The notes: generated by a model from the sequence alone, not told the origin. A stretch of DNA of 64,000 nucleotides from Roseateles sp. (GCA_016790285.1 JAEUPJ010000046.1:1-64000), one strand, 5' to 3'. Shown: positions 30,872 through 42,662, counted from the stretch's first letter. Numbers and translations are program-made.

Positions 30872-33121
30872 ATGAGCACCGTCCACGACGCCAGCGACAA
30901 CCCCGCGCTCGACCAGGTCGTGCGCGAGCTGGACGTCATCCTGGCCAATGCCGGTGTGGGCGTGGTGTTCGTGAAGTCGCGCACGCTGGTGCGCTGCAAC
31001 CAGCGCTACGCCGACATCTACGGCTTCGCGAGCCCCGAGGCCGCGGTGGGCCGCAGCAGCGTCGACCTCTACCAGAGCGAAGCCGAGGCGCGCGAGCTGG
31101 GCCGGCGCGCCTACCCGGTGCTGGCCGCGGGCGAGACCTTCCGCAGCGAGCAGCTGATGCGGCGCCAGAACGGCGAGCTGTTCTGGACCCACCTGACCGG
31201 CCGCCTCATCAACCCCGACGACCCGTCGGAAGGCTCGATCTGGATCGTCGACGACATCCAGGACCGCAAGCGCGCCGACGCGACGCTGGCCGACCTGCAT
31301 GCCGAGCAGCAGCTCATCCTCGACCACGCCATGGTCGGCATCGTCTTCCTGCGCGGTCGCCGCGTGACGCGCTGCAACCGCGCCTTCGAGCAGCTCTTCG
31401 GCTATGAGCCGGGCGAGCTCGATGGCCAGCTCTCCCGCGCCTGGTACCTCAACGACGAGGACTGGAAGGCCGCTGGCGATCTCTGCTACGAGCCGCTGTC
31501 GCGAGGCGACGCCTTCCACGCCGAGATGCTGCTCGGCAAGAAGGACGGCACGCCCATCTACTGCGAAGTGCGCAGCAAGGCCATCGACCGCAGCGACCTC
31601 TCTCGCGGCTCGATCTGGATCACGCAGGACATCACCGCCCGCAAGCAGGCCGAGCTGGAGCTGGTGCAGGCCAAGGCCCAGCTCGAAGCCCTGGTGGAGC
31701 AGCGCACCCAGCAGCTCAGCCAGACCGTGGAGGCGCTGGAGCTCAAGATCGCCGAGCAGCTGGCCGCCGAGGCGCGCGCCGAGCGGCTGGCCCTGTTCGA
31801 CGGCCTGACCGGCCTGCCCAACCGCCATCTGCTCGCCGACCGCGCCAGCCAGGCCATCGACATCGCCCGACGCAACGACGAGCCACTGGCCGTGCTCTTC
31901 CTGGACCTGGACCACTTCAAGAACGTCAACGACTCCCTGGGCCACCGCGTGGGCGACAGTCTGCTGACCCAGCTCGCGTCGCGCCTGCGCGGCGCCGTGC
32001 GCGAGCAGGACACCGTGGCCCGCACCGGCGGCGACGAGTTCGTGCTGGTGCTGCCGCTGACGGACATCGCCGGCGCGGCCCACCTCGCCACCAAGCTGAT
32101 GGGCCTGGCCAGTGCGCCGTTCCAGGTCGACGGCCAGGAGCTGACCGTGACGCCGTCCATGGGCATCGCGATGTTCCCGACCGACGGCGACGATTTCGAC
32201 ACCCTGTGCAAATGCGCCGACGCGGCCATGTACCGCGCCAAGCGCGACGGCCGCAATGCCTACCGCTTCTTCACGAGCGAGATGCAGGCCCAGTCGGCGC
32301 GCGCGCTTCAGCTGGAGAACGCGCTGCGCCGCGCGCAGGAGCGCCGGCAGCTCAGCCTGCACTACCAGCCGCAATTCGAGCTCGGCGCGGATGGCCAGAC
32401 CCGCATCATCGGCGCGGAGGCCCTGCTGCGCTGGCAACACCCCGAGCTCGGCTGGGTGTCACCGGCGGAGTTCATCCCGGTGGCAGAAGCCTCCGGCCTC
32501 ATCCTGCCGATCGGCGAATGGGTGCTGCGCGAGGCCCTCTCGCAGCTCAAGCGCTGGGACGCTGACGGGCTGCCCGAGCTGACGATGGCGGTCAACCTGT
32601 CGGCCGTGCAGTTCCGCCACGACGACCTGCCGGAACTTGTCGGCCGCGTGCTCGACGAGCTCGGCATGCCGGCCCGGCGCCTGGAGCTGGAGCTGACCGA
32701 GGGCGCGGCCATGGACAACCCGAGCGTGGCCATCACCGTCATGAACGAGCTGTATGCCCGCGGCGTGCAACTATCCATCGATGACTTCGGCACCGGCTAC
32801 TCGTCGCTGTCCTACCTGAAGAAGTTCCGCGTGGGCAAGCTCAAGATCGACCAGTCCTTCGTGCGCGACCTGACCGATGACGCCGAAGACCGCGCCATCG
32901 TCGACGCCGTCATCCGCATGGCCGCGGCCCTGGGCCTGCAGACCCTGGCCGAAGGCGTGGAGACCGAGGGGCAGCTGGCCTTCCTGCGCCACCAAGGCTG
33001 CCAGGCCGTCCAGGGGTTCCTGTTCAGCCGGCCGCTGCCCGCGCAGGCTTTTGCAGAATTCGCCCTTGCGCAAGCGCCCGCCGCCCCGGCCGACGCCCCC
33101 ATCTCCGCCTTCGCCATCTGA
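30872..33121 (+). CDS. PAS-PAS-GGDEF-EAL cyclic-di-GMP signalling protein
   Basis: Seen: 749 residues, no membrane segment. Two PAS domains (about residues 18-130 and 145-260, each ending in an [11 protein letters not shown] / [11 protein letters not shown] type PAC motif) are joined by a coiled-coil (about 260-305) to a GGDEF domain. That domain has [12 protein letters not shown] (386-390 intact) and [14 protein letters not shown]. The EAL domain follows, with AEALLRW (Glu516), the [15 protein letters not shown] loop and [10 protein letters not shown]. Both catalytic signatures are intact, so synthase, phosphodiesterase or both are possible. The PAS ligand is unknown. pyrF starts 5 bp after the stop. 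Confidence 0.95.
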   Translation: MSTVHDASDNPALDQVVRELDVILANAGVGVVFVKSRTLVRCNQRYADIYGFASPEAAVGRSSVDLYQSEAEARELGRRAYPVLAAGETFRSEQLMRRQNGELFWTHLTGRLINPDDPSEGSIWIVDDIQDRKRADATLADLHAEQQLILDHAMVGIVFLRGRRVTRCNRAFEQLFGYEPGELDGQLSRAWYLNDEDWKAAGDLCYEPLSRGDAFHAEMLLGKKDGTPIYCEVRSKAIDRSDLSRGSIWITQDITARKQAELELVQAKAQLEALVEQRTQQLSQTVEALELKIAEQLAAEARAERLALFDGLTGLPNRHLLADRASQAIDIARRNDEPLAVLFLDLDHFKNVNDSLGHRVGDSLLTQLASRLRGAVREQDTVARTGGDEFVLVLPLTDIAGAAHLATKLMGLASAPFQVDGQELTVTPSMGIAMFPTDGDDFDTLCKCADAAMYRAKRDGRNAYRFFTSEMQAQSARALQLENALRRAQERRQLSLHYQPQFELGADGQTRIIGAEALLRWQHPELGWVSPAEFIPVAEASGLILPIGEWVLREALSQLKRWDADGLPELTMAVNLSAVQFRHDDLPELVGRVLDELGMPARRLELELTEGAAMDNPSVAITVMNELYARGVQLSIDDFGTGYSSLSYLKKFRVGKLKIDQSFVRDLTDDAEDRAIVDAVIRMAAALGLQTLAEGVETEGQLAFLRHQGCQAVQGFLFSRPLPAQAFAEFALAQAPAAPADAPISAFAI

Positions 33122-33126
33122 CCCCA

Positions 33127-33930
33127 ATGCCCGCTTTCGTCGCCCAGCTCCAAGCCCTCTCCTCCACCCGCCTGTGCGTCGGCCTCGACCCCGAGCCGGC
33201 CAGGCTCCCGGGGGCCTGGGCCGGCGACGCGAGCAAGATCTACGACTTCTGCGCCGCCATCGTCGATGCCACCCACGACCTCGTCTGCGCCTTCAAGCCC
33301 CAGATCGCCTACTTCGCCGCCCACCGCGCCGAAGACCAGCTCGAGCGGCTGATCGCCCACATCCACGAGGTCGCCCCCGGGGTGCCGGTCATCCTGGACG
33401 CCAAGCGCGGCGACATCGGCTCGACCGCCGAGCAGTACGCCCGCGAGGCCTTCGTGCGCTACCAGGCCGATGCGGTGACGCTGTCGCCCTTCATGGGCTT
33501 CGACTCGGTCGAGCCCTACCTTGCCTACGAAGGCAAGGGCGCCATCCTGCTGTGCCGCACGTCCAACAAGGGTGGCGACGACTGGCAGATGCAGCGCCTG
33601 GCCGACGTCCCCGGGCAGCCGCGCCTGTTCGAGCACCTGGCGTTCCTGGCCGAGACGCAATGGAACCGCAATGGCCAGCTCGGCCTCGTCGTGGGGGCCA
33701 CCTACCCCGGCGAAATCGCCCGGGTGCGCGAGCTCGCGCCGACCCTGCCGCTGCTCGTGCCGGGCGTGGGCGCGCAGGGTGGCGATGCGGCAGCCGTCGT
33801 GCAGGCGGCGGGCCGGCATGCGCCGCTCGTGGTGAACTCCTCGCGCGCCATCCTCTACGCGAGCGCCGGGCCGGACTTCGCCGCCCGCGCCCGCGCCGTG
33901 GCCGAAGCCACACGGGCTGCGCTGGCCTGA
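33127..33930 (+). CDS. pyrF: Orotidine 5'-phosphate decarboxylase
   Basis: Last step of UMP synthesis: OMP to UMP plus CO2. Seen: 267 residues with the group 2 (mycobacterial/plant-type) pattern: [22 protein letters not shown], and [13 protein letters not shown] with catalytic Lys93 and Asp96. [16 protein letters not shown] and [11 protein letters not shown] complete it. It lies between two signalling genes with 5-bp and 2-bp gaps, so it is probably co-transcribed with them. Confidence 0.96.
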   Translation: MPAFVAQLQALSSTRLCVGLDPEPARLPGAWAGDASKIYDFCAAIVDATHDLVCAFKPQIAYFAAHRAEDQLERLIAHIHEVAPGVPVILDAKRGDIGSTAEQYAREAFVRYQADAVTLSPFMGFDSVEPYLAYEGKGAILLCRTSNKGGDDWQMQRLADVPGQPRLFEHLAFLAETQWNRNGQLGLVVGATYPGEIARVRELAPTLPLLVPGVGAQGGDAAAVVQAAGRHAPLVVNSSRAILYASAGPDFAARARAVAEATRAALA

Positions 33931-33932
33931 CC

Positions 33933-36900
33933 ATGCCCCGCGGCGGCGACGACCTCAGCAGCCTGGTCGGCCACGCGGCGCCGCCCGAGCAGCAGCGCCT
34001 GCGCCTGGCCGCCAGCATGCGATGGCATGCCGCGCGGGTCTTCCTGCTGGCCTGCGCGCCGATCTTCCTGCCCATCGCGGTGCTGCTGAGCTTCACGCGC
34101 CAGCCCACGGAATGGCTCGACGGCTGGGTGCCCCCCGCGCTGTCAGCGCTGGTGTCGGTGCTGGCGCTGGTGCGGCTGATGTTCCTGTCGCGCAACCCGC
34201 GCGGCGAGGCACGGCCGGGCATGGCGCTGGCGATGATGGCCCTCGTCATCGCCGTGCCCGTGAGCGTGGCCATCTCGCGCGACCTGGGCCTGTGGGCGCT
34301 GAGCCTGGCCATCATCGGCGTCATCGTCACCTTCGCCACCGGCATGCTCGGCCTGCGTTCGGGCGTGTTGCTGGCCCTCATGGCGGGCACGGCGCTGGGA
34401 GGGCTGTCGATCGCCGAGGCCATGGGCTGGGCCACGCACCCGATGGCCATGAACAGCCTGCTGCTGCGCACCATCGTGCAGTTCTGCATGCTGGGCGCGG
34501 GGCTGATCGCCGGCTTCGGCCTGCTGAAGATGGTGCAGCGCTCGCTCGTCGAGGCGGAGGAGCGCACGTCGCGCTTTCGTGGGTTGCTCGGCATGGCGGT
34601 GGACTGGTACTGGGAGATGGACCGCGAGTTCCGGTTCACCCATGTGGCCGAGGAGCGCCCGGGCTCGTCGGGCCTCGACCTGGAAGCCCGCATCGGCAAG
34701 ACGCCGTGGGAACTGGAAGGCATGGGCCTGACCGACGACGAGCTCGACGCCCACCGCGCCGACCTCGAATCGCACCGGCCCTTCCACGGCATGGTGGCAC
34801 GGCGCATGGGCACCGACGGCAGCCCGCGCTGGGTGTCCATCAGCGGCGAGCCGCGCTTTGACAGCCAGGGCAACTTCCGTGGCTACTGGGGCGTGGGCCG
34901 CGACGTGACGCACGAGGTGGCCGCCGAGCAGACGCTGCAGGCCACCGAGACCCGCTACCGCGAGCTGTTTCGCCGCTCGCCCAGCCCGCTCGTGCTGCAC
35001 CGCTGGGGCCGCGTCGTGGACGCCAACCCGGCTGCCATGGCGATGTTCGGTTATGCGCAGCGCTCCAGCATGATCGGGCAGGACCTGTTCAGCCACTACG
35101 AGCCCGGCGACGACGAGGTCGCCCGCCAGCAGGCCGCGCGCCTGGAGGGGCTGGCGCCGGGCGCCATGCAGCCCATGGCCGAGTACCGGCTGCGCACCCT
35201 CTCGCGCCGGCGCCGCCTCGTGCAGGCCACCAGCGTGCGCGTGGAGACCGCGAGCGGCCCGGCCACCCTCACCTTCTTCACCGACCAGACCGAGCAGAGC
35301 CGCGCGCAGGACGCGCTGCGCCGCAGCGAAAGCCTGCTGAGCCATCTCGTGGCGACGAGCCCCGACCTCATCACGCTGACCGAGGCCGACACCGGCCGCT
35401 ACGCCATGGTCAACCAGGCCTTCGAGACGCTCACCGGCTGGAGCAGCGCCGAGGTGGTGGGCCGCACGTCGGCGGAGATCGGCATCTGGCAGAACGCGGC
35501 CGACCGCGACGGCATCCGCGAGGCCGTGCGGCGCGACGGCATCGCCAGCAACCGGGCGGTCGCCTTCCGCCGCAAGGACGGCAGCGTCGTGTCGATGCTG
35601 GTGTCGGTCGCACCGTTCGCGATGGACGGCCAGAACTACCTCGTGCTGTACGCCCGCGACGTGTCCGAGAGCGAGCGCACGCGGCTCGTGCACGGCGCCA
35701 TCCTGGAGAACGCCTCCATCGGCATCACGCTCACCCGCGACCAGCAGTTCGTGCTGGCCAACCCGCGCGTGGAGAAGATGTTCGGCTGGGAGCGCGGCGC
35801 GCTCATCGGCCAGCACGGCAGCGTCGTGTGGCCGAGCGTGGAGGACTGGCAGGCCGTGGGCCGCGAGCTCGGGGCGCAGCTGGCTGCGGGCCAGCAGGTC
35901 GAGACCGAGCGCGTCATGCGCCGCCGCGACGGCAGCACCTTCCTCGCGCGGCTGCTGGCCCAGGCCGTGGACCCGGCCCACCCCAGCCGCGGCGGCACCA
36001 TCTGGATCATCGAGGACGTGACCGAGCGCCGCCGCGTGGAAGACCAGCTCGCCCAGGCCAAGGACGAAGCCCAGGCCGCCAGCCGCGCCAAGAGCGCCTT
36101 CCTGGCCAACACCAGCCACGAGATCCGCACGCCGCTCAACGGCCTGCTGGGCCTGGGTCGCCTGGCCCAGCAGCCCGACATCAGCGACGCCCAGCGGCGC
36201 GACTACCTCAACCAGATGATGGACAGCGCCGAGAGCCTCTCGGGCCTGATCTCCGACATCCTGGACCTCTCCAAGATCGAAGCCGGCCGCCTGACGCTGG
36301 AGACGCAGCCCTTCTCGCTGCGCGAGCTGCTCGCGTCCATCCGCCTGGCCTACCTGACGCTGGCCCAGGCGCGCGGGCTGACGTTTGCCGTGGAGATCGA
36401 CCCGGCCCTGCCGCACTGGGTGTTCGGCGACCCGCTGCGCACGCGCCAGATCCTGTCCAACTACCTCACCAACGCGCTGAAGTTCACCGAGAAGGGCGGC
36501 GTGACCGTCAGCGTGCGGCTGCTCACCGTGAACGCGCGCGGCAGCGCCGGGGAGTGGGTGCACATCGAGGTGCGCGACACGGGCCCCGGCATCGCACCTG
36601 ACCAGCAGTCGCGCCTGTTCCAGCCCTTCACGCAGGCCGACGAGTCCACCACGCGGCGCTTCGGCGGCACGGGCCTGGGCCTGTCCATCTGCCGTGAACT
36701 GGCCTCGCTGATGGGCGGCGACGTGGGCGTGCAGAGCACCCCCGGCGAGGGCTCGGCGTTCTGGGCCGAGCTGCCGCTGCCGGCCGCCCCCGCCCCGATG
36801 GCCCACCAGCCCCGCGAGCCGCGCGCGCAGGGGCCGGCCCATGAGGCCCTGCACGGCCTGCGCGTGCTGATCGCCGAGGATCACCCCGTCAACATGCTCA

Positions 36901-37241
36901 TCGCCGTGGCCCAGCTCGAGCAATGGGGCATGGAAGTCGCCCAGGCCAGCGACGGCCGCCAGGCGATCGAGGCGGTGCACGCCGCGGCCAGCGTGGGCAA
37001 GCCCTTCGACATCGTGCTGATGGACGTGCAGATGCCGGTGATGGGCGGGCACGACGCCACGCGCGAGCTGCGCAAGCACTTCAGCGCCGAGGCGCTGCCC
37101 ATCGTGGCCCTGACCGCCGCCGCCCTCGTGTCCGAGCGCGACGACGCCTTCGCCGCGGGCATGAACGACTTCCTCACCAAGCCCATCGACACGCCCAAGC
37201 TGCACCAGACCCTGCTGCGCCTGACCTCGGCCAAACGTTGA
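33933..37241 (+). CDS. Multi-PAS hybrid sensor histidine kinase with receiver domain
   Basis: Seen: 1102 residues from an ATG 2 bp after pyrF. About six N-terminal membrane helices (residues 35-200). Four PAS domains follow (about 215-330, 340-455, 465-580 and 585-700). The HisKA box is [13 protein letters not shown] with phosphoacceptor His729. The HATPase has [17 protein letters not shown] (N box), [20 protein letters not shown] (G1/F) and GGTGLGLSI (G2). The C-terminal receiver has AEDHPVN and phospho-Asp1031 in [13 protein letters not shown]. No HPt domain or separate output regulator lies nearby, so the downstream partner is elsewhere. Confidence 0.95.
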   Translation: MPRGGDDLSSLVGHAAPPEQQRLRLAASMRWHAARVFLLACAPIFLPIAVLLSFTRQPTEWLDGWVPPALSALVSVLALVRLMFLSRNPRGEARPGMALAMMALVIAVPVSVAISRDLGLWALSLAIIGVIVTFATGMLGLRSGVLLALMAGTALGGLSIAEAMGWATHPMAMNSLLLRTIVQFCMLGAGLIAGFGLLKMVQRSLVEAEERTSRFRGLLGMAVDWYWEMDREFRFTHVAEERPGSSGLDLEARIGKTPWELEGMGLTDDELDAHRADLESHRPFHGMVARRMGTDGSPRWVSISGEPRFDSQGNFRGYWGVGRDVTHEVAAEQTLQATETRYRELFRRSPSPLVLHRWGRVVDANPAAMAMFGYAQRSSMIGQDLFSHYEPGDDEVARQQAARLEGLAPGAMQPMAEYRLRTLSRRRRLVQATSVRVETASGPATLTFFTDQTEQSRAQDALRRSESLLSHLVATSPDLITLTEADTGRYAMVNQAFETLTGWSSAEVVGRTSAEIGIWQNAADRDGIREAVRRDGIASNRAVAFRRKDGSVVSMLVSVAPFAMDGQNYLVLYARDVSESERTRLVHGAILENASIGITLTRDQQFVLANPRVEKMFGWERGALIGQHGSVVWPSVEDWQAVGRELGAQLAAGQQVETERVMRRRDGSTFLARLLAQAVDPAHPSRGGTIWIIEDVTERRRVEDQLAQAKDEAQAASRAKSAFLANTSHEIRTPLNGLLGLGRLAQQPDISDAQRRDYLNQMMDSAESLSGLISDILDLSKIEAGRLTLETQPFSLRELLASIRLAYLTLAQARGLTFAVEIDPALPHWVFGDPLRTRQILSNYLTNALKFTEKGGVTVSVRLLTVNARGSAGEWVHIEVRDTGPGIAPDQQSRLFQPFTQADESTTRRFGGTGLGLSICRELASLMGGDVGVQSTPGEGSAFWAELPLPAAPAPMAHQPREPRAQGPAHEALHGLRVLIAEDHPVNMLIAVAQLEQWGMEVAQASDGRQAIEAVHAAASVGKPFDIVLMDVQMPVMGGHDATRELRKHFSAEALPIVALTAAALVSERDDAFAAGMNDFLTKPIDTPKLHQTLLRLTSAKR

Positions 37242-37270
37242 CAATGCCGGCTCCAACCGGAGGGAGCCCC

Positions 37271-37984
37271 ATGAACGACACCGCGCCGCGTCATTTCAAG
37301 TACTACGACTTGATCATGGCGGCCTTCGTCTGCGTGCTGCTGTGCTCCAACCTGATCGGCGCGGCCAAGCAGGCCCAGCTGACGCTGCCCGTCATCGGCA
37401 CCGTCACCTACGGCGCGGACCTGTTCTTCTTCCCCATCAGCTACATCTTTGGCGACATCCTGACCGAGGTCTACGGCTACGGCCGCGACCGGCGCGTGGT
37501 GTGGGCGGGCTTCGGCGCGCTGGCCTTCTCTGCCTTCATGGCCTGGGCCGTGGTGCACCAGACGCCGGCGGACACGCCCTTCATGGCCACCTACCAGCCG
37601 CAGCTCGAGGCCGTGTTCGGCAACACCTGGCGCATTGCGGCGGGCTCGATGATCGCGTTTGCCTGCGGCAGCTTCGCCAACAGCTTCGTGCTGGCCAAGA
37701 TGAAGATCGCCACCCAGGGGCGCTACCTGTGGGCGCGCATCGTCGGCTCGACGGTCGTCGGCCAGCTCGTCGACACGGGCGTGTTCTTCCTGATCGCCTT
37801 CTACGGCATCTGGGCCAACGAGCAGCTGTTTGCCGTCATCCTGGCGCAGTACCTCTTCAAGACGACCTGGGAAGCCGTCATGTACCCGGTCACCGCGCGG
37901 GTCGTGAACTTCCTCAAGCGCGCCGAGGGCGTGGACTTCTACGACCGCGGGACCGACTTCAATCCGTTCAAGCTGAAGGTCTGA
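37271..37984 (+). CDS. Queuosine precursor (preQ0/preQ1) transporter, YhhQ family
   Basis: Inner-membrane transporter that imports deazaguanine precursors for queuosine tRNA modification. Seen: 237 residues with about six membrane helices and the family hallmark segments YDLIMAAFVCVLLCSNLIGAA, FPISYIFGDILTEVYGYGRDR and FKTTWEAVMYPVTARVVNFLKR. A GGAGGGAG ribosome site precedes the ATG. It follows the hybrid kinase by 29 bp and may share its transcript. Confidence 0.93.
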   Translation: MNDTAPRHFKYYDLIMAAFVCVLLCSNLIGAAKQAQLTLPVIGTVTYGADLFFFPISYIFGDILTEVYGYGRDRRVVWAGFGALAFSAFMAWAVVHQTPADTPFMATYQPQLEAVFGNTWRIAAGSMIAFACGSFANSFVLAKMKIATQGRYLWARIVGSTVVGQLVDTGVFFLIAFYGIWANEQLFAVILAQYLFKTTWEAVMYPVTARVVNFLKRAEGVDFYDRGTDFNPFKLKV

Positions 37985-37995
37985 CGCAGGCCCGA

Positions 37996-40332
37996 TCAGG
38001 CCGGCAGCAACGGCAGGGCCCGCCGGCGCTCCCCCGTGAGCGCGAACCAGGCGTTCGCGAGCGCCGGCGCCACCGGCGGCGTACCGGGCTCGCCCACGCC
38101 CGTCGGCGGGCCGTCGCTGGGCACGAAATAGGTTTCGATGACCGGGCACTCGGCCAGTGTCAGCAAGGGCTGGTCAGGGAAGTTCTTCTGCTGCACCTCG
38201 CTGCCGACGACGTCGATGCGCCCGTGCAGCGCCGCGGTGAGCCCGAAGACGATCCCGCTCTCCATCTGCCGCGCCACCACGCCGGGGTTGACGACGGTGC
38301 CACAGTCCAGCGCGCACACCACGCGGCGCACGCGCGGCCGGTCGGCGTGCTTCGTCACCTCCACCACCTGGGCGACGATGCTGCCGAAGCTCTCGTGCAG
38401 GGCCACGCCCCGCGCCACGCCGGCCGGCAGGGGCTGCCCCCAGCCCGCCGCCTCGGCGGCGCGCTTCAGCACGGCCGTATGGCGCGGCAGGCCGTCGAGC
38501 AGCATGAGCCGGTAGGCGACGGGGTCCGCCCCGGCGGCGTGGGCCAGTTCGTCGATGAAGCTCTCGATGAAGAAGGCATGGTGGGAATGCCCCACCGCCC
38601 GCCAGGAGCCCACCGGGATGCCGCTGTGCGTGGGCACATGGGCCACGCGCAGCGCCGGCACGGCATAGGGCAGGTCGAAGAGGCCCTCGGAGGCCGTCTT
38701 GTCGGGCGCGTCGCCCGCGGCCAGCAGCGCAGCGGGCGCGCGGGCGTCGGGGAAGCCGTTGCGCGTGAGCCCCTCGATCAGGTCCGACACGCCCGGCACG
38801 ATGCGCGACAGCCAGCGTGGCACGAGCGCGTCGCCCGCATTCGTGATGGCCAGCGCCAGCGGCTGGCCGGCGGCGTCCAGGCCCGCCTGCAGCACGGCCA
38901 CGCCGGCGGGGCGGTAGAAATCGTGCGTCGTGTCCTCCTCGCGCGACCACACGAGCTGCACCGGCGCGCCACCGCACTCCAGCGCGATGCGGGCGGCCTG
39001 CGCGATGAAGTCCACCTCCAGCCGCCGGCCGAAGCCGCCGCCGAGGTAGGTCACGTGCACCGTCACCGCCTCCAGCGGCAGGCCCAGCACCCGGGCCGCC
39101 GCCTCACGCGCCGCCCCTGGCACCTGCGTGGGCGCCCAGACCGTGGCGGCGCCCTCGCGCAGCTGCACCGTGCAGTTCATCGGCTCCATCGTCACGTGCG
39201 GCAGGTAGGGCGCGCTGTACACAGCCCGCACCTGGCGCGCCGCCGCCTGCAGGCCCGCCTTCACGTCGCCTTCGCGGCGGAAGGCGAAACCGCCCTGCGC
39301 CTGGTGCGCCGCCTGCGCGGTGGCCGTGAGCTGCTGCATGACGGCCGCCGAATCGACGCGCCCGCCCGGCGGCGGCTGCCAGTCCACGTCCAGCGCACGG
39401 GCCGCCTGCTGCGCGTGCCAGGTGGTGCGTGCGACCACGGCGATCGCCGCCGTCGAGCCCGCCATGGGGCCGAGCGTGACCAGGCGCACCACGCCCGGCA
39501 TCGCCATCACCTGCGCGGCGTTGCGCACCGGCCCCGTCCCGCCGCCCAGCATCGGGCAGTGGCGCACGGCCGCAAACAGCTGCCCGGGCTCGCGCACGTC
39601 CAGCCCGAAGCGCGCCTGGCCGTTGACCTTGGCCGCCAGGTCGATGCGCGGCAGGGCCTGGCCGATCTGGCGCCACTGGCCGGGCGGCTTGGGCACGACC
39701 TCCCCCGGCGGCGTGAGGGCCGCCTGGGCCGCGACCTCGCCGTAGTGGCCGAGCGCGCCGCTGGCGTGGTGCACGACGCCGTCCTTCACCGACAGCTCGG
39801 ACACCGGCAGCTTGTGCTTGAGCGCCATGGCGCCCAGCAGCTGCGCACGGGCCGTCGCTGCAGCCCCGCGCAGCGGCTCCCAGGCATCGGCCATGCTGGA
39901 CGAACCACCGGTCAGGTTGATCCCCAGCTCGCGCGCCACGCGCACCGTCGCCCAGCCCGCGATGCGCGCGGGCAGCCCGCCCTCGTCACGCGGCCCGAAG
40001 GGCATGTTGCCCAGCATGGTGGCGACGTTGCCGTAGAGGCTGTCGTGGCCGGCGGCGGTCAGGCGCACGGTGTGCAGGGGAACGTCGAGCTCCTCGGCCA
40101 CGAGCTGCGCCAGCCCGGTGTGCACGCCCTGGCCCATCTCGCTGCGGTTCATGGCCAGCACGACGTGGCCGTCCGCGGCGATCTTGATCCAGCCGTTCAG
40201 CCCCACCTCGCCGTCCACCACGGGCAGCGTGTTCGCATGGCCCAGCCGTGAGCGCGGAGGCATCACGCCCCAGCCCACCACCAGTGCGCCCGCCGCGCCC
40301 AGGCCCGAGAGCAACCAGGTGCGGCGCTTCAC
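37996..40332 (-). CDS. Molybdopterin-binding large subunit, IorB / aldehyde oxidoreductase type
   Basis: Catalytic Mo subunit of a two-subunit hydroxylase that inserts oxygen from water into N-heterocycles or aldehydes. Seen: 778 residues starting at a GTG that overlaps the small-subunit stop (GTGA). An N-terminal Tat-like or anchor segment reads [22 protein letters not shown]. The rest follows the IorB pattern, with [47 protein letters not shown] and the C-terminal [18 protein letters not shown] with the active-site Glu. Electrons pass to the 2Fe-2S partner; IorB-type enzymes lack a FAD subunit and often donate to cytochromes. Substrate not predictable. Confidence 0.92.
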   Translation of the reverse strand: MKRRTWLLSGLGAAGALVVGWGVMPPRSRLGHANTLPVVDGEVGLNGWIKIAADGHVVLAMNRSEMGQGVHTGLAQLVAEELDVPLHTVRLTAAGHDSLYGNVATMLGNMPFGPRDEGGLPARIAGWATVRVARELGINLTGGSSSMADAWEPLRGAAATARAQLLGAMALKHKLPVSELSVKDGVVHHASGALGHYGEVAAQAALTPPGEVVPKPPGQWRQIGQALPRIDLAAKVNGQARFGLDVREPGQLFAAVRHCPMLGGGTGPVRNAAQVMAMPGVVRLVTLGPMAGSTAAIAVVARTTWHAQQAARALDVDWQPPPGGRVDSAAVMQQLTATAQAAHQAQGGFAFRREGDVKAGLQAAARQVRAVYSAPYLPHVTMEPMNCTVQLREGAATVWAPTQVPGAAREAAARVLGLPLEAVTVHVTYLGGGFGRRLEVDFIAQAARIALECGGAPVQLVWSREEDTTHDFYRPAGVAVLQAGLDAAGQPLALAITNAGDALVPRWLSRIVPGVSDLIEGLTRNGFPDARAPAALLAAGDAPDKTASEGLFDLPYAVPALRVAHVPTHSGIPVGSWRAVGHSHHAFFIESFIDELAHAAGADPVAYRLMLLDGLPRHTAVLKRAAEAAGWGQPLPAGVARGVALHESFGSIVAQVVEVTKHADRPRVRRVVCALDCGTVVNPGVVARQMESGIVFGLTAALHGRIDVVGSEVQQKNFPDQPLLTLAECPVIETYFVPSDGPPTGVGEPGTPPVAPALANAWFALTGERRRALPLLPA

Positions 40333-40793
40333 TTCTTCATCCCCTTGGCGGCCTGGCGGATGGCGGCCCGCACGCGCGGGTAGGTGCCGCAGCGGCACAG
40401 GTTGGTCATGGCCGCGTCGATGTCGGCGTCGCTCGGGTTGCGGTTCTTCGCGAGCAGCGCAGCGGCCGCCATCAGCATGCCGCTCTGGCAATAGCCGCAC
40501 TGCGGCACCTGCTCGGCCAGCCAGGCGAGCTGCACGGCATGGGGTGCGTCACCTGCGGCCAGGCCCTCGATGGTGGTGACGGCCTTGCCCGCGCAGGCGC
40601 CCAGTGGCGTCACGCAGGCGCGCACGGGCTGGCCGTCCAGGTGCACGGTGCAGGCGCCGCAGGCCGCCACGCCGCAGCCGAACTTGGTGCCGGTGAGGTT
40701 CAGCCCGTCCCGCAGCGCCCACAGCAGCGGCATGGCGGGGTCGCTGGCGATTTCCGGCAGGGCCATGACCTGGCCATTCACTTTCAGGTCCAT
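40329..40793 (-). CDS. 2Fe-2S small subunit of IorAB-type molybdenum hydroxylase
   Basis: Seen: 154 residues with the two-cluster pattern of the family. The plant-type ferredoxin Cys set is [16 protein letters not shown] plus a later RAC. The C-terminal helical cluster set is [10 protein letters not shown] and [13 protein letters not shown]. It starts MDLKVNGQ at 40793. The gene overlaps the large subunit start by 4 bp and diverges from the alpha/beta hydrolase gene, with 61 bp between starts. Confidence 0.94.
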   Translation of the reverse strand: MDLKVNGQVMALPEIASDPAMPLLWALRDGLNLTGTKFGCGVAACGACTVHLDGQPVRACVTPLGACAGKAVTTIEGLAAGDAPHAVQLAWLAEQVPQCGYCQSGMLMAAAALLAKNRNPSDADIDAAMTNLCRCGTYPRVRAAIRQAAKGMKK

Positions 40794-40854
40794 CAGCGGG
40801 TCATCTCGGCTGGCAGGGCGCGCCAGAATAGCCGCGCGCGACGAAAATGGCCGT

Positions 40855-41523
40855 ATGAGCCTGCCCCAAGATGCAACAGCGCCTGAACTGCTGTTCGCCC
40901 TCCTGCCCGACAGCGGCATCGCCCCTGACGGCCCCGACACCCTGGCCCCGCTGGCCGCCGCCCTGACGGCCCAATACCCGCAGGCCCTGGTGCTGCACCT
41001 GCACCCGCCGCTGCGCGACGCCGAGGGCCGCTGCCGCTGGTGGGCCGGCGCCGCGCCGGACGAAGACGGCGTGAATGCCGCCCTGCCGCGCCTCATCGAG
41101 CGCCTGCGCCTGGAGGCGCGCAAGCACGACCTCCCCTGGCAGCGCGTGGCCCTGGCCGGCGTGGGCGACGGCGCGCTGCTGGCCCTGGAGGCCGTGCAGG
41201 CCGAACCCGCGCTCGTGGGCCGCGTGCTGGCCTTTGCCGGCGGCTACCTGGCGCGCCCGGAAGCGGCGCCGCAGGACGTGTGCGTGCACCTGCTGCACGG
41301 CATCGCCGACGAGCGCTTCCCGTACCGCCACGTCGTCGACGCCGCGCAGGCCCTCGTCGACCTCGGCGCCGACGTGACGGCCGACCTGCTGCCCCACATC
41401 GACCACAGCCTGCACCCGGCCCTCATCGACAAGGCCATGGAGCAGCTGCGCACCTTCATCCCGGCCCGGCTGTGGCGCGAGGCGCTGATCGCCGCGCAGG
41501 AAAACGAGCGGCCCGTGGGTTAG
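40855..41523 (+). CDS. YpfH-type alpha/beta hydrolase homolog lacking the nucleophilic serine
   Basis: Seen: 222 residues following the phospholipase/carboxylesterase fold of YpfH: opening [26 protein letters not shown] and [15 protein letters not shown] with the catalytic-type Asp152. [11 protein letters not shown] gives the catalytic-type His184. The nucleophile elbow, normally G-x-S-x-G, reads AGVGDGALL: Gly104 stands where Ser should be. Codons there are unambiguous (GTG GGC GAC GGC). Known: without Ser the family reaction cannot proceed as usual. Inferred: a pseudo-enzyme or a binding protein. No other Ser or Cys occupies the elbow. Confidence 0.85.
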   Translation: MSLPQDATAPELLFALLPDSGIAPDGPDTLAPLAAALTAQYPQALVLHLHPPLRDAEGRCRWWAGAAPDEDGVNAALPRLIERLRLEARKHDLPWQRVALAGVGDGALLALEAVQAEPALVGRVLAFAGGYLARPEAAPQDVCVHLLHGIADERFPYRHVVDAAQALVDLGADVTADLLPHIDHSLHPALIDKAMEQLRTFIPARLWREALIAAQENERPVG

Positions 41524-41756
41524 AGCCCCACCAGCGCCGTCCAACGGCTGATCGACGATTCGCAGACCAGAACGCCCTCGTTGAACTTCTGGCGCTGGGC
41601 GAGCTCGTCACGGCCGGCGCGACCGGCGGTTGCGCGGTGGATGGACTCACGCAGCTCGGCGATGTCCGCGCCGGAGTCGGCGCTGTGGCTGTGGTGAGGG
41701 CGAGCGAGTGGCAGGGCGGGGTGCATGGCGTTGGAGGCGGGTGCAGTGCATGACAT
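41520..41756 (-). CDS. Possible small hypothetical protein
   Basis: Seen: an open frame of 78 residues from MSCTAPAS, or 88 from an ATG at 41786. The C-terminal half (IAELRESIHRATAGRAGRDELAQRQKFNEG) is charged and helix-like, unlike random GC-rich shadow frames. It sits alone in the 358-bp gap between the hydrolase gene and coxM, and its stop overlaps the hydrolase stop by 4 bp. No ribosome site is well placed and no family is recognised. The rest of 41757-41881 holds nothing I can name. Confidence 0.3.
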   Translation of the reverse strand: MSCTAPASNAMHPALPLARPHHSHSADSGADIAELRESIHRATAGRAGRDELAQRQKFNEGVLVCESSISRWTALVGL

Positions 41757-41881
41757 GCCTGTATGGTGCAAGCCCTCCCCCGGCACCGGTCGACCTCTGC
41801 GACGAACGGCGCTGCCGCCGCCCCGAAGGACCTCCCCGGAGTCACGAACTACTCCCGAGCTCTGGGGATGCCGAGCGCGAC

Positions 41882-42652
41882 TTAGGCCCCCGCCACGGCG
41901 CGCGCGGCCAGCTCGGGAATCAGCGCAGCGCGGTAGGCCGCGGTGCCATGCAGGTCGGTGTTCAGGGCGTCGGCGCTCACCTTGACGGCACGCGCCGCCG
42001 CCGGGCTCCAGTCGCGGCTGAGGGCCTGCTCCAGCTCGGTGCAGCGGAACACGCCGGGCCCGGCGCCCGTGACGGCCACCCGCACGCCGCCGTCAAAGCG
42101 CGCCACGAACACCCCCACCAGCGAGAAGCGTGACGCCGGCTGCTTGAACTTCTGCCAGCCCGCGGCCTGCGGGATGGGAAAGCTCACCGCCGTGATCAGC
42201 TCGCCCTCCTGCAGGGCCGTCGTGAAGAGGCCCTGGAAGAAGTCGTCTGCGGCGATCTGCCGGCTGGCGGTGTGGACCGTCGCCCCGAGGCCCAGCACCG
42301 CGGCCGGGTAGCAGGCGGCGGGGTCGTTGTTGGCCAGGCTGCCGCCCAGCGTGCCGACGTTGCGCACCTGGCGGTCGCCGATGCGCCCGGCGAGATCGGC
42401 CAGCGCGGGGATGGCCCGCTGCACGTCGGCCGAGGCGGCCACCACGGCATGCGGCGTGGCCGCGCCGATGCGCACGGCGCCCCCGGCGGCGCTGATGCCC
42501 TGCAGCTCCGGCAGGCGGCGCACGTCGACCAGCCCCTCGGGCGCGGCCAGACCCAGCTTGATGGCGCCCAGCAGGCTCTGCCCGCCGGCCAGGAACTTGT
42601 CGTCGGGCCCGAGGCGGGCGGCGGCGACGGAGGATGCGGCTTGGTAGTTCAT
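41882..42652 (-). CDS. FAD-binding medium subunit of CoxMLS-type molybdenum hydroxylase
   Basis: Carries FAD, passing electrons from the Fe-S subunit to an acceptor. Seen: 256 residues with the CoxM-type FAD motifs KFLAGGQSLL (about residues 19-28) and VGTLGGSLANNDPAA (about 98-112), and the C-terminal CO-deh-flav domain (FSLVGVFVARFDGGVRVAVTGAG). Last of the coxS-coxL-coxM order on the minus strand, 10 bp after coxL. Confidence 0.93.
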   Translation of the reverse strand: MNYQAASSVAAARLGPDDKFLAGGQSLLGAIKLGLAAPEGLVDVRRLPELQGISAAGGAVRIGAATPHAVVAASADVQRAIPALADLAGRIGDRQVRNVGTLGGSLANNDPAACYPAAVLGLGATVHTASRQIAADDFFQGLFTTALQEGELITAVSFPIPQAAGWQKFKQPASRFSLVGVFVARFDGGVRVAVTGAGPGVFRCTELEQALSRDWSPAAARAVKVSADALNTDLHGTAAYRAALIPELAARAVAGA

Positions 42653-42662
42653 CGTCGTCTCC

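Noticed and set aside
34143-37256. Minus-strand open frame of 1037 codons
   Set aside because: It lies opposite the hybrid kinase, is rich in His/Ala/Gly/Arg as expected of GC-skewed antisense, and has no motif.
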